The translations under genes were made by a program, and so were the position numbers. Below, one piece after another: positions 45,201 to 56,426 of a DNA stretch of 60,000 bases. The stretch comes from Branchiostoma floridae. Its lineage: Eukaryota; Chordata; Leptocardii; Amphioxiformes; Branchiostomatidae. The notes beneath the pieces are model-generated. The model did not search any database, was not told the DNA's origin, and saw only the letters and a list, made by a program, of their open reading frames with translations. Where the stretch lies: NCBI RefSeq assembly GCF_000003815.2, contig NC_049990.1, positions 2,871,655 to 2,931,654 on the forward strand, in the 5' to 3' direction. The first letter of the stretch is position 1. Each line of letters begins with the position of its first letter.

Positions 45201-48200
45201 ATTTGATTAGTGTTTATCATTTTCGTTTGGATAGGCGTAGTACGAAAATGTAGTATGGAATGTTGCAATTCGATGTGTTAATTTTGTAATGTTTTGATAA
45301 TGTAAATGTGATGACTTCACCCACCATATAATTTCATCTCTGTTCCTGCTGTCAAAGTTTAAATCCACGCCACTTCACCGTGCATCTTAATAAGAAAATA
45401 TAGGCGTAATAAGAAAATATAGTATGGAATGTTATAATTCGATATGCTGGTTTTACGTTTTGATCATGTAAATGTGGATGCACTTTTCCCACCATGCCAT
45501 ATCATCTCTGTTCCTGCTGTTACAGTCTGGAGACACGCCACTTCACAAGGCAGCTTCAGGAGGACATGTTGGTGTTGCTGAACTCCTCCTTAAGGCTGGA
45601 GCACGGGTGGGCATTACGGATCGGGTGAGAGTTGATGCTTACTGTAGGTGATTGCAGAACGTAACATATGAATGTGATTAGTGAACAATAAAAAATAAAC
45701 AATAGTGTTGATCATTTTGGTTTGGATAGTCGTAATACGAAATGTAGTATGGAATGTTATAATTCGATGTGTTGATTTAAAGTTTTGATAATGTAAATGT
45801 GGAGTCACTTCTCTCACAATGTAATGCCATCTCTGTTCCTGTTGTTGCAGTCTGGAGAAACGCCACTTCACGAGGCAGCTTCAGGAGGACATGTTGGTGT
45901 TGTTGAACTCCTCCTGAAGGCTGGAGCACAGTTGGACAGTGAGGATCGGGTGAGAGTTGGTGCCTGCTGTAGGGGATTGCATCTCTGAGTGGAGAACGTC
46001 ACGTATGAATTTGATTAGTGTATACCATTTTGGTTTGGATAGGCGTAATAAGAATATATATTATGGAATGTTATAATTCTATGTGATGGTTTTAAGTTTT
46101 GATAATATAAATGTGGATGGACTTCTCCCACCATGTAATGTGATCTCTGTTCCTGTTATTACAGTATTTAGCCACACCACTTAACAAGGCAGCTTCAGGA
46201 GGACATGTTGGTGTTGCTGAGCTCCTCCTGGAGGCTGGAGCACGGGTGGACAGTTTGGATGGGGTAGGGTTTGATGCTTACTGTAGGTGATTGCATCTCT
46301 GAGTGGAGAAAGTCACGTATGAGTTTGATTAATGTTGATCATTTTGGTTTGGATAGGCGTAGTAGGAAAATATGATATAGAATGTTATAATTCGATGGAC
46401 TGGTTTTAAGTTTTGATAATGTAAATGTGGATGACTTCACCCACCATGTAATGTCATCTTTGTTCCTGCTGTTACAGCTTGGAGAAACGCCACTTCGCTG
46501 TGCAGCTTCAGGAGGACATGTTGGTGTTGCTGAACTCCTCCTGAAGGCTGGAGCACGGGTGGACAGTGAGGATCAGGTGAGAGTTGATGCTTACTGTAAG
46601 TGATTGCAAATCTGAGTGAAGAGCGTAACGTATGAATTTGATTAGTGTTTATCATTTTGGTTTGGATAGGTGTAGTAAGAAAATGTACTGATAATGTAAA
46701 TATGGATGACTTCTCCCACCATATAATTTCATCTCTGTTCCTGCTGTCAAAGTTTAAATCCACGCCACTTCACCGTGCAGCTTAATAAGAAACTAGAAAG
46801 GCCGACATTTGCTTAAGAGCAAATACAGCATATTTCAGCCATACCCCTTCCCACGCAACATTGGACTGTTCCAAATCACCCCTGCGCAAAAATGGAACAT
46901 CCTCTTAACAGTACATTATCCCCCAAAGTGGACTGGTATTGTGACTTGATTCCAGGTAAAGATAGAGCTTGCTTCTATTTTTCAGAAAATGACAATAATC
47001 ACACCTTCCATTTAGAAAATTTTCATCATGACTGAAAATTGTTGAATGACTTCATGTAATGTCATTAACAATTTTCAGTACGATAACTAGGTGTAAGTTA
47101 AAAAAAGTATAAGCTCCTTGTGATGTGGGTACATTTATTATTGCAGTGAACTTTTTTTATTCAAGTAGGGCATACGATTTAATAATTATCAAGCAGGTGC
47201 AGGTACTGTAGGAGCGTTTGTTTTCTTCAAGCTGTAAAACTGTTAAACTGTTTTACTTTGTATGCAATCAGCCATTGAGCCTATTCTTATTTTAGTTTAA
47301 CAACTCAGTCCTGCCAGACCCGGAAGATACGATTGAACCTTGTTCGAGGATTTATTTTCGTCTGTCTGGTCAGTCTGTTCATACCCTGGCGCTGAGAGTG
47401 TTTTATTGGGCTGAAACTCTGGCAGTTTAAAGTTACTTACAATTTAAATGTTCAAAGTTTATGTCAAACAACAACAGCACTAGGAACACATACATTTGCT
47501 CTGGAGAAAATACAGCAGTTTTCGCAAGTTCCAGTCCTGTGATAGAAATGTGACCACTATAGACAGGTGGTCACTATAGAGAAAAATGCTGATCTATTGA
47601 CTAGGAGCCATACGTTACACATGATTTCAGTACACTGATCATTAATCATATAAACATTGCACAGGTAAGCCAATTGTTTAGATGTACAATTAAGTTCAAA
47701 TAATTCTGAAGAGAAATATTGATGAGAAAATAATCATTCTCGCCACTGTCTAACTCATAATTACGTATCAAAACTAAACGCAGATTTTCTAACTAACGCA
47801 CCTTTCGCCGACTTCATCAAAGGACCGCCGGCTATCAATCAAACTTGCGAGTGGGGCCGCGTAGCACAGTGGTATTGTATTCGGCCCGTGATCGAGAGGT
47901 CGCCGGTTCGAATCCGCCTACAGTGTTGCCGGTCTTGTGCCCTTGGGAAAGGCACTTTACACGACATTCCTCACTTTACTCAAGTGAAAAATGAGTCGTC
48001 CCTCGGATAGGACGTTAAATGGAGGTCCCGTGTATGGGGAGAGCCATACCCCATGCACGTTAAAGAACCCCCACACGTGCGATGGTGCGGTGTGCGTTGG
48101 TGCAAATCCTTCTGTCGGGAGTTGGTGATTCACTTCAAATCACCCGGATGGAGGCCTGGCGAACCTCTGTCTCGTATCAGCCACATGGTGAATTACATCA

Positions 48201-51200
48201 TTCACCCGGACGGGAGACCTGGCGCATCCCCGTCTTGTAATTAGCCTACGAAAGGGTATGTCACCCCGTAAGGGGCGGTATAACCCCGTCGTGTGTAGAT
48301 ATGTGCGAACATGTCTACATTTGATCACGTCGACCGATGATGATGATCAATCAAACACGGCTGTTGATTAGACTTAGAGTTTCAAACAGTCATGTGCTGT
48401 GTGCCAGTTGACAGCGAACTTCATGCTACGTGATGTTTTACATTGCTTGGACCTTCTTTCCTACAGCGGTGCTTCTACAAAATATTTAGACTGTAACACT
48501 GAGTCCCACGTGTTTTATAGAATAGAATTTGACGCAGAACAGCGTTTTTTGCTGGGTATTTTTCTTGAAACATGTCCGTGGGAATATCAGCGAGGCGGCG
48601 ACGTAGGGATATCAGACCGTCAACAAAAGTCGCACGGCGGCTATCGGCGCAGCGAAGATACTAGCGCTATAAATAAGCGCTTCAACTAAGGATGGCAACC
48701 CGTACAATATTTTTGTATACTGTTGAGCTAAGTAAAGTTTGTTGTTTATGAGGTTTTAGTTGTCTTTGAAGCTTTGACCCGAAATATTTTAAAGTCAAAC
48801 TGCTGAAGAGAAGTAAGTGACTGCTACGATTATCGTAGATATGGCCCTAAAAAAACTGATAAAAGAAGCCTTCTCAATAGTCTAAAATGCAAGAGCTTCC
48901 GGGGGGGCTTCGCCCACCTGGGTCCCCCTCACAGTGGCCCTGCCCCTGGACCCCGCCAGGACATTCGGCGGCCCCCGGACCCCTGTCCGACGCTTTAAAA
49001 AAAATCCTGGCGAGAAGTCTGTACGGCCTGAGTCTTCAAGTTAACGTATTGTGTGGTCCCGCTTATGAATATTAATTAGCCCTGGCTTTCCTCTTCGCTG
49101 ATTGACTGAACCATTAATTGAATTAACTCTTCCTGCCGGCTAGACGCAGGTGCAGATGTCGGCTCTATGGGGTGAACGTCCGAAAGGTCATGGCATGGAG
49201 AACGAAAGAAAACCAATTTCCCCTAAAAAAAGTGCTGTAATTAAGCCTTTTACAGTACTTTATGCCAAAAATTTTACTTGGATCATTTTACCAACTATAT
49301 TATGCCTATCTATACCAAATGTTACTCATACCAGGGTACAGGGGTGCAAAATATACCGTTATAAGACCGTCAACAACAGTCGCACGGAGCTAACAGCGCA
49401 GCGAAAATACCATCGCTAGCGTTTCAACTTCGGATAACAAGTTATAAGTACTGTTGAACTCAGTAACGTTAAAGTTTGTTTTTAGTTGCCTTTGACGGTT
49501 TGACCTGAAATAGCGTTACGCTAAACTCTTGAATAGAAGTTAAGTGACTGCTGCGATTATCATAGATATGCCCCAAGAACTGATACAATATATGATAAAG
49601 CCTTCTGAATAGTCTAAAATGCGAGAGCCTTAGGCGGGCTTCGCTCCCCCTGGCGGGAACACTGCTATATACGGGATCATGAGGCCCCGCTTATGAATAT
49701 TAATTAGCCTTTGGCCTCCTCTTCGCTGATTGGCTAGGTCTTTGCTCTTTGATTCAATTAACTCTCCGGCTGACGCGCACAGGTGTGGCTCTGTGCGGGG
49801 TCACGGAAGGTCACGTCAGGAGGCCAAAAGAAAACAAATTTCCCCTCAGAAAAGTGCCAAAATTAATCATTTTAAAGTTGTTTATGTCAAAAATTTTACT
49901 TGAATCTTGTTACCAAGTAGCTAATGCCTATCTATACCAAATTTCAGGTCATTTAATTGTAATACCAGGGTACAGGAGCCAAAAGTGTCCTTTTTTGGTC
50001 AAAAATTGGCCAAAAATCGCAAAAATAAGCATTTTGTTGCACTGTACACCAAAAGTGTTATTGAATTTATATGAAGGGATTATCAAGGCACATCTGTGTC
50101 AAATTTCAGCTCATTCGGTTGCAATACCAAGGTACAGGAGCCAAAAGTGTCCTTTTTTGGTCAAAAATTGGTCAAAAAATCGCAAAAATAAGCATTTTGT
50201 TGTACTGTACACCAAAAGTGTCATTGAATTTATATGGGGGCATTATCAAGGCACATCTCTGTCAAATTTCAGCTCATTTGGTTGTAATACCAGGGTACAG
50301 GGGCCAAAAGTGTCCTTTTTTGGTCAAAAAATGGTCAAAAAATCGCAAAAATAAGCATTTTTGTTGTACTGTACACCAAAAGTGTTATCGAATTTATATG
50401 GGGGCATTATCAAGGCACATCTCTGTCAAATTTCAGCTCATTTGGTTGTAATACCAGGGTACAGGGGCAAAAATATACAGTTTTGGTCTAAAATTGACCA
50501 AAAAATCTCAATAAAATCATTTTAGAGTCAGATATGAAAAAACTGAGAAAAGGGCATCAAGGTATTTGCCCATTCTACCCCTGTGCTAAATTTCAGGTCA
50601 TTCGGTCCAGGAACGGCGGAGATGAATCACTTTGAAGATTTGACAGGAGAAAGAAAGAAAGAAGAAAGAAACATTACGAATACAATATATTTCACCATAC
50701 TATGTATGGCTGAAATATAAATATAGGCGTAATAAGAAAGTATAGTATGAATGTTATAATACGATGTGTTGATTTTAAGTTTTGATAATGTCAATGTGGA
50801 TTACTTCACCCACCATGTAATGTCATCTTTGTTCCTGCTGTTACAGTCTTCAGTCACGCCACTTCACGAGGCAGCTTCAGGAGGACATGTTGGTGTTGCT
50901 GAACTCCTCCTGAAGGCTGGAGCACGGGTGGACAGTAAGGATTGGGTGAGAGTTGATGCTTACTGTAGGTGACTGCATCTTTCAGTGGAGAAAGTCACGT
51001 ATGAATTTGATTAATGTTGATCATTTTGGTTTGGATAGGTGTAATAAAAAAATATAGTATGGAATGTTATAATTCGATGTGTTGATTTTAAGTTTGATAA
51101 TGTAAATGTGGATGCACTTCTCCCACCATGTAATGTCATCTCTGTTCCTGTTGTTGCAGTCTGGAGAAACGCCACTTCACGCGGCAGCTTCAGGAGGACA

Positions 51201-54200
51201 TGTTGGTGTTGCTGAACTCCTCCTGAAGTATGGAGCACAAGTGGACAGTGTGGGTTTGGTAAGGGTTTTTGCTTACTGTAGGTGATAACATCATAGTGAA
51301 GAACGTCACGTATGAATTTGATTAGTGTTTATCATTTTGATTTGGATAGGTGTAATAAGAAAACATAGTATGGAATGTTATAATTCGATGTGCTGGTTTT
51401 AAGTTTCGATAATATAAATGTGGAGGCAATTCACCCACCATGTAATGTCATCTCTGTTCCTGCTGTTACAGCTTGAAGCCACGCCACTTCACACGGCAGC
51501 TTCAGGAGGCCATGTTGGTGTTGCTGAACTCCTCCTGAAGGCTGGAGCACGGGTGGACAGAGGGGATGTGGTAAGTGTTGATGATTAACTTCAAATGTAT
51601 TTTCTATCTTAAAAGACACTTATATCCTGTAGTGACAAAGGTCCAAGTGTAAAACTTTCTGCTTCAATCATTTATCCATGTCGGTAAAATATCTGCATGT
51701 TGTCTAAGAATAGAGCATTGTCGTAATGTCTGCTGTTTTCTGCAGAGTGGCGAGACTCCTGAGGACATAGCCGCAAGAGAAGACGTTCCAAACGAGGATG
51801 AGAAAGATCGCATCCTGGAAGGAAGGAAGAGGATTCTCGAGCTTTTTGCAGCAGCAAAGATGGCAGAGTAGGTTAAAGTCCGGTTCGATACGTGTGCTAT
51901 GAATGGTAGTGTTGTCGGCAAGGCTCTTATTTAAAGACAATAACGATATACTTCTTACGTTGCAGGACAGCATTTTTAATGATCACATTCAACTACCAGA
52001 TGTCTATTCAGCTGTGTATGGCAATCCTTTAACGGTTTTCATTCTTCCCGTTGTATTTTTCATTTGAAATAGCTAAATTCTGTTTTGTCTCAGCCCTTAC
52101 AGGCGCGTAGTACGCAAATTGGGTCCAGGAGGAGGTGAACTACAGACTGGGTCTTGTACAGTCACTGTACCTCCTGGAGCCGTCACCATGGAAACAGAAA
52201 TTACCTATCAGGTCATCAACCCCAATGACGTCACCATCCCCTTGAAGGACGGAGATATGTTAATGAGTGACATCATAGAGCTTGGTCCGCACGGGACAAC
52301 CTTCCACCAACCTGTCACTGTACAGATGCAGTACAGCAGCATGTCGTCAGGTGGCGACACGGAAGCTGTCATGTGGGTGACTGAGGACAGGTCGCAGTGG
52401 ACAGAACTTACAACGATTAAAAAAGTATGTGGATAAGCATAAAATAGTGGAATATTTCATATGATATGAGCTTTCATGCTATTATTTCACATTAATTGAT
52501 TTATCTTTATATTGCCACGCAAAATAATAACATTCATATAGGCCCATGACAAACAAACTGATCGTGTAATAGATCAACTTGATACAATAACGAGTGACGT
52601 TATGATGCACTTGGAAGAAAATACAGACATGTCAGACATGACAAAAAGAGCTAATGAAGCGATTCCGTTGTCTAGATCGAGAACAAGCTTTCTGTGTTAG
52701 TGGACCACTTCTCCATCTTTGCCGTCATCAGTCAACCCAGACAAGACCAGTTTACTGTGTCTACAGAAGGGTGCATCCTGACGTCATCAACGCTACCTGC
52801 TGTAGAAGTGAAGTTCCCTGAAGGATCTGTAAACACAGAGACACAAGTCACAATACAGGTCAGTGGGTGAAATTGGTAGATTGATTCCAAACATTTAACA
52901 TATATTATTTGCATATAAATTTGATCATGCCCGATGGCTAATTGTAAAGTAATATAGTGTATAGAACATGGACATATCATCTATTCTTAATCTATTATTG
53001 TTATTACCCATCGCGATCTTTCTGTTGTAAATTTCACTGTCCGGTGAGGGCTATTTAACGCCATCGGTGTATCCGATATTTGTGAGGAGTTACTCGCAGC
53101 GTCTGCAAAACATTTCTTTTTAAATAAAAAGATTATTTTTTAAACTATGTACCTTGAGATTTCGCATTAAGGTGAGGTTTTAAGAACAACAGAACGAACT
53201 GCGACTCCCTCAAGTGCACCATTAAAGCAGCCGACAATCGGTGAAGCTACTCGAACATTCCCTATAGGTAGTTAAAATAAAACACTGATTTATATGTCAA
53301 CCACAGGTCCAAGAAGTTTCAGAAAGAGCAGTTGACGAAATCAAGGCAAAGGACGAGTCATTCCGAGGGCTTCTCGGCACCAGCCCGATAGTCAAGGTGG
53401 AAACTGTGTCGGACTCTGCAGCCAATTTCCACAAACCAGTCACAGTGCGAGTCCCATATCCTCAACACTGCATGAACATCCAACATGAGGGGGGCACCAA
53501 GCTTAAAGTGATGTCATGTGAGGAGGGGACAGAAGACTGGGTAGATGTGACTGACAGCACTAAAATCACCCATGTTACAGAGGAGTTTGTGGAGTTTGAA
53601 GTCAATCATTTTACCAGGTACAATACCATTCCTCTTGTATACTATAACGAAGGCGAGCATTGCAATTTGTGACAGGCTTCAATTTGATGTTATCACAAGA
53701 TTGCATGACTTAACGATGTAGCATAAATGATGGCTCTAGAAATATGAACAGACATAACTCATACAAAGTATATTCATAAATAATCCAATTTAGCATTTGA
53801 ATTTGCTTAGTTTCACAAGTACAGCGAAAGGAATGCAATGATTTTCGAAGATTGAGAAATGTGAATGAATCACAAAATTATACAAGAACAACTAAATTTG
53901 CGCAAATCTAAACAGATGGATTATGCTAAATATGGTACACTATAGACTACCATATGAGTAGTTAGACAACTACGTACATGTTTGCAGAAATGGACATTTT
54001 GGTTCCCTTATTAACTAGGATTGTATGTTTCTCAGTTTAATGTATTTGTTACGTTAGAGACTCTGAGTCAAAAGAGTTTGAACAATGACAATGTTAACAT
54101 GCAATTATATATTTTTTTCAGATGGATTGTAATTGTTATTGATGACATCTACCGCGACAAAGAAGTGCTTGGACAAATGCCCTTACACCTTCTATGCAAG

Positions 54201-56426
54201 TGGCTTCAACACCGTGCCGTTCAGTTCATACTACTGCAACGAAAGTACGACATGAAACAGGTCGTCATAGAATGCAAACCGGCTGAAGATGCAGAAGTAG
54301 AACATACAAAGCTCCTGGAAAAGGGTTACGAGGGTCCTTTGCCTTCGGACTCGGTAATCGTTTTCGAAGGACAGAAAGTAGAAGTAAGTTTTAGGGGAAA
54401 TGTTTCAATCGCGCCATCCTTCAAGCAGCAACACTTCACCTTCCACAGTCAGAGACTCAATCGTCTCCAAATGCAGGTAGAGGGTCGAGAAGGCTCGGAT
54501 GGTAGCGGAACTGCTGTGTTCTTTGCCTTGCCTCGCGTCGAAGTCCGAAAAGAGAAAGGTCGTAACGGCAACATAAGGCACATACGCAGGGAATTTGAAA
54601 AAGTCGGGCGTCCCTCCGACGCTGAAGTTCTACAGCCAACAACGCTTAGCGAGCTCCCAATCTGTGTACCGTGTGGAACTTCAAAAAAGGTAAAACAGCA
54701 TATCTTTGGGGGAGGGGGGTTGTAAATATCTCTATCTAGCAATAAAGTAAAACAATATACCAATACGTTATGTTACGAATGTAAAGTAATTGACTGAACG
54801 GGACTAATAGCATAGATAATATAGTATTACCACATATGGAATTTTTATTGTTACAGACGTTTTGCAATCTTCATAGTCTTATGTTTCAGATTATATCATT
54901 TCAGATACTATAACCTAGAAATTACAATAGAAAGGCAAAAGTAGACTAAATACATTATGATCTGAATACATTTAACTCAACATTACATACTAAGCCGACA
55001 AGCCGTTGATAATAGTTATGATGATATTTACATTTACAGGCTACCAAAAGAGCTGCAGGTGGTGCGACCTTAAAGGGTAAGCAACATTTTTAAGAAAACG
55101 GTGAAGCGTTACTAATAGAAGTACCAGGAAATCCTACGTAGTTGCTAGGTCTATGTAGTGGATAGGGCTTGCTTTCATTCTTTTTGCCACCTTTCCTTGC
55201 AAGATGATGCGTTTACATGACAAAAGTGTCCAAGCACATACTGTACGATTCGCTTTAATGCAGATCGATGTAGCTCATACATGGACTTTCTTACTGCCAC
55301 TCTTGACATGATCCAGCTGAGAGAAACTCCTGTATGCTTTTAGACAATATGTACAGTGTGTGCGCCTTATCTTTCAGACGTTGGGAAGTGTTTCTATTTC
55401 GTCAAGGAAGAAGTGAGCACGGATTGGAAGGACTTGGCCTTCCATCTGGGATTGAAGCGCGCGGACATCGCAAACATTGCCGGCAGGAACCCCGACGACA
55501 AGTCCCGCTGCATGGACATGTTGCAGAAGTGGAAGAAGCTGAATGGAGACGCCGCTGCCACTGAGGTCCTGATGAAGGCTCTGTCAGAGGCAGGGCTCCA
55601 AAGCGTTGTGGATGGTCTAGATTCACATCTAACTCAAATGGGTAGACATGGGTAAGAACATATTTCTTCTTACAATTTTTTGGCAGATACTGGACTCTAT
55701 ATTAAAAAAAGGCCAAAATGCGTGTCACTTTAATGCCTGTCAACACATAAAGACAAATGCCTAAATGGTCCTGTAAAATGTATCCCTGTTTTCCTACCAA
55801 ATCAGGCAGACCTCCACAGCAAAGGAAGTAGAAGAAGAGGAAGAAAAAGAAGAAGAGGGGGAGGAGGAGGAAGCAGAAGAAGAAGAAAGCCATCCGAAAA
55901 GGTAGCAGATACTTACATCTGTAAAAAAACTTTGTAGGTCATAAAATCAGCTTCGCTGCCTAGTGCCCGCAGTGTGTTGTCCTGTAACAACTTGAATAAA
56001 GACAGAAAATTATGCTGACATTAATTAATAATAGTTTGATGGTTACGGCAAAATTTTTTTTGCAACTAAACCTTTTGCTGTTCGGGACGTATTTAAGTGA
56101 GTCATTTATTCACTCATTCATTTGTTCATCTGCTACGTATCTTCTTGGAAGAGTTCAACCATTCATTCATCTTACTTTCCAACATGCCAGCCTCGTAAAT
56201 ATTAGCCCCAGAAGATAAAATTGCCTTTCGTCTGCTACACCTTATGGTATCTATACACTAAAATGACCTGGTTATTTTGTTTGTTTCTTCGTACATTGTA
56301 TGTATGTCAATCATATCATTATGTATTGAACTTCTCTGCAGTGGAGAAGGATCCGCTAGTGCAGTGGTGAGACGGGTGTTTACAGCCGGGGCCGCTTACG
56401 TCAGAAATATGTTCAGCAAAAACTGA
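42294..56426 (+). CDS. ANK-ZU5-ZU5-UPA-death domain protein 2 (PIDD1-like)
   Basis: Exons: 42294-42335, 44193-44276, 44559-44657, 45043-45141, 45526-45624, 45851-45949, 46165-46263, 46478-46576, 50847-50945, 51160-51258, 51472-51570, 51746-51867, 52094-52424, 52676-52858, 53307-53617, 54122-54689, 55040-55076, 55378-55651, 55806-55901 and 56342-56426. Phases agree throughout; 1,007 aa. Domains: cap (15-42), nine ankyrin repeats (43-339), partial repeat and helix (340-380), ZU5 (381-500), His501-Phe502-Ser503, second ZU5-like domain (to about 650), His652-Phe653-Thr654, UPA (656-800), death domain (about 858-940), Glu-rich tail (about 951-978), C-terminal 'VVRRVFTAGAAYVRNMF'. ZU5-ZU5-UPA-death with two HF(S/T) sites is the PIDD1 layout; two cuts would release first the ankyrin part, then a UPA-death fragment. 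A PIDDosome-like scaffold is inferred. It is not an orthodox ankyrin (too few repeats) nor UNC5 (no membrane segment or signal peptide seen). Confidence 0.83.
42861..43638. mobile_element. TAGGCC foldback element in intron 1 of gene 2
   Basis: Homologous to 23949-24800, including the nested GGTACC element (about 43056-43411). The ends are 'taaggccatattgatttga' and 'gtcaacgtggctta'. Confidence 0.55.
44875..44907 (+). pseudogene. Truncated ankyrin cassette with stop (gene 2, first)
   Basis: It follows a good acceptor (cctgctgtcacag) and reads FKSTPLHCAA then TAA. The second half of the cassette is missing. Confidence 0.75.
45358..45390 (+). pseudogene. Truncated ankyrin cassette with stop (gene 2, second)
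   Basis: Preceded by 'ctgctgtcaaag', it reads FKSTPLHRAS then TAA. Same deletion join (gcatctt-aataagaaaatat) as its sisters. Confidence 0.75.
46753..46785 (+). pseudogene. Truncated ankyrin cassette with stop (gene 2, third)
   Basis: Reads FKSTPLHRAA then TAA. The intron sequence that follows is interrupted eight bases later by the 3.9 kb insertion. Confidence 0.75.
47845..48345 (+). mobile_element. tRNA-derived SINE with 11-bp target duplication
   Basis: ATCAATCAAAC occurs at 47834-47844 and 48346-48356. The head has an A box (TAGCACAGTGG) and B box (GGTTCGAATCC) in tRNA arrangement; the middle has 'cccttgggaaaggcacttta', a motif common in SINE bodies; the tail is (GAT)n. The element is about 500 bp. 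Confidence 0.85.
48590..49810. repeat. Two related blocks of unknown type
   Basis: 48610-49180 and 49360-49810 share in order 'agaccgtcaacaa', 'gtcgcacgg', 'aagtgactgctacgattatc', 'aatagtctaaaatgc', 'cttatgaatattaattagcc' and 'cctcttcgctgattg'. The first has an extra GC-rich part (48900-49010). Neither encodes a recognisable protein. Confidence 0.5.
49969..50470. repeat. 162-164 bp tandem repeat, about 3 copies
   Basis: Unit starts 'ggtacagg' at 49969, 50131, 50294 and 50458. Each has 'ccaaaagtgtccttttttgg', 'tcgcaaaaataagcatttt' and 'tcaaatttcagctcatt'. Because the unit length is close to a multiple of three, long open frames arise by chance. Confidence 0.85.

Larger units (their letters stand above)
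46793..50718. mobile_element. 3.9 kb composite insertion in ankyrin intron of gene 2
   Basis: The sisters of this intron (45390 on, 44907 on) read 'aataagaaaatataggcg' without interruption. Here the left half ends 'aataagaaa' and the right half resumes 'aaatataggcg', leaving an AAA overlap. The ends match the short copies at 8438-8878 and 14645-15608. Inside are a SINE, two related 0.5 kb blocks and a 163-bp tandem repeat. No transposase or reverse transcriptase frame is seen. Confidence 0.6.
44559..51570 (+). repeat. Ankyrin exon cassette array of gene 2 (9 full exons)
   Basis: Nine 99-nt phase-0 exons. The first residues of each are IKD, FEA, SGD, SGE, YLA, LGE, SSV, SGE and LEA; the residue after 'TPLH' (or TPLN, TPLR) is N, C, K, E, K, C, E, A or T. 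The core 'GGHVGVAELLLK' is almost constant even at third codon positions. Spacing between neighbouring exons is near 315-480 bp except where 3.9 kb is inserted before the seventh. Confidence 0.92.

Noticed and set aside
49749-50451. A 201-codon frame with internal repeats (CPFLVKNW)
   Set aside because: The 163-bp tandem repeat within a transposable insertion keeps frames open by chance. There is no start context, no homologous family and no splice partners.
49969-50470. A CRISPR-like repeat array
   Set aside because: Units are contiguous 163-bp repeats without spacers, in a eukaryotic genome.
25630-51619. Recurrent minus-strand frames with 'SGGVQQHQHVLLKLP'
   Set aside because: They are the reverse complement of the ankyrin cassettes; there is no independent evidence of antisense coding.
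23410-56426. UNC5 netrin-receptor or orthodox ankyrin identity for the two large genes
   Set aside because: No signal peptide, Ig, thrombospondin or membrane segment is present as in UNC5; three to nine ankyrin repeats and the HF(S/T) sites do not fit orthodox ankyrins.
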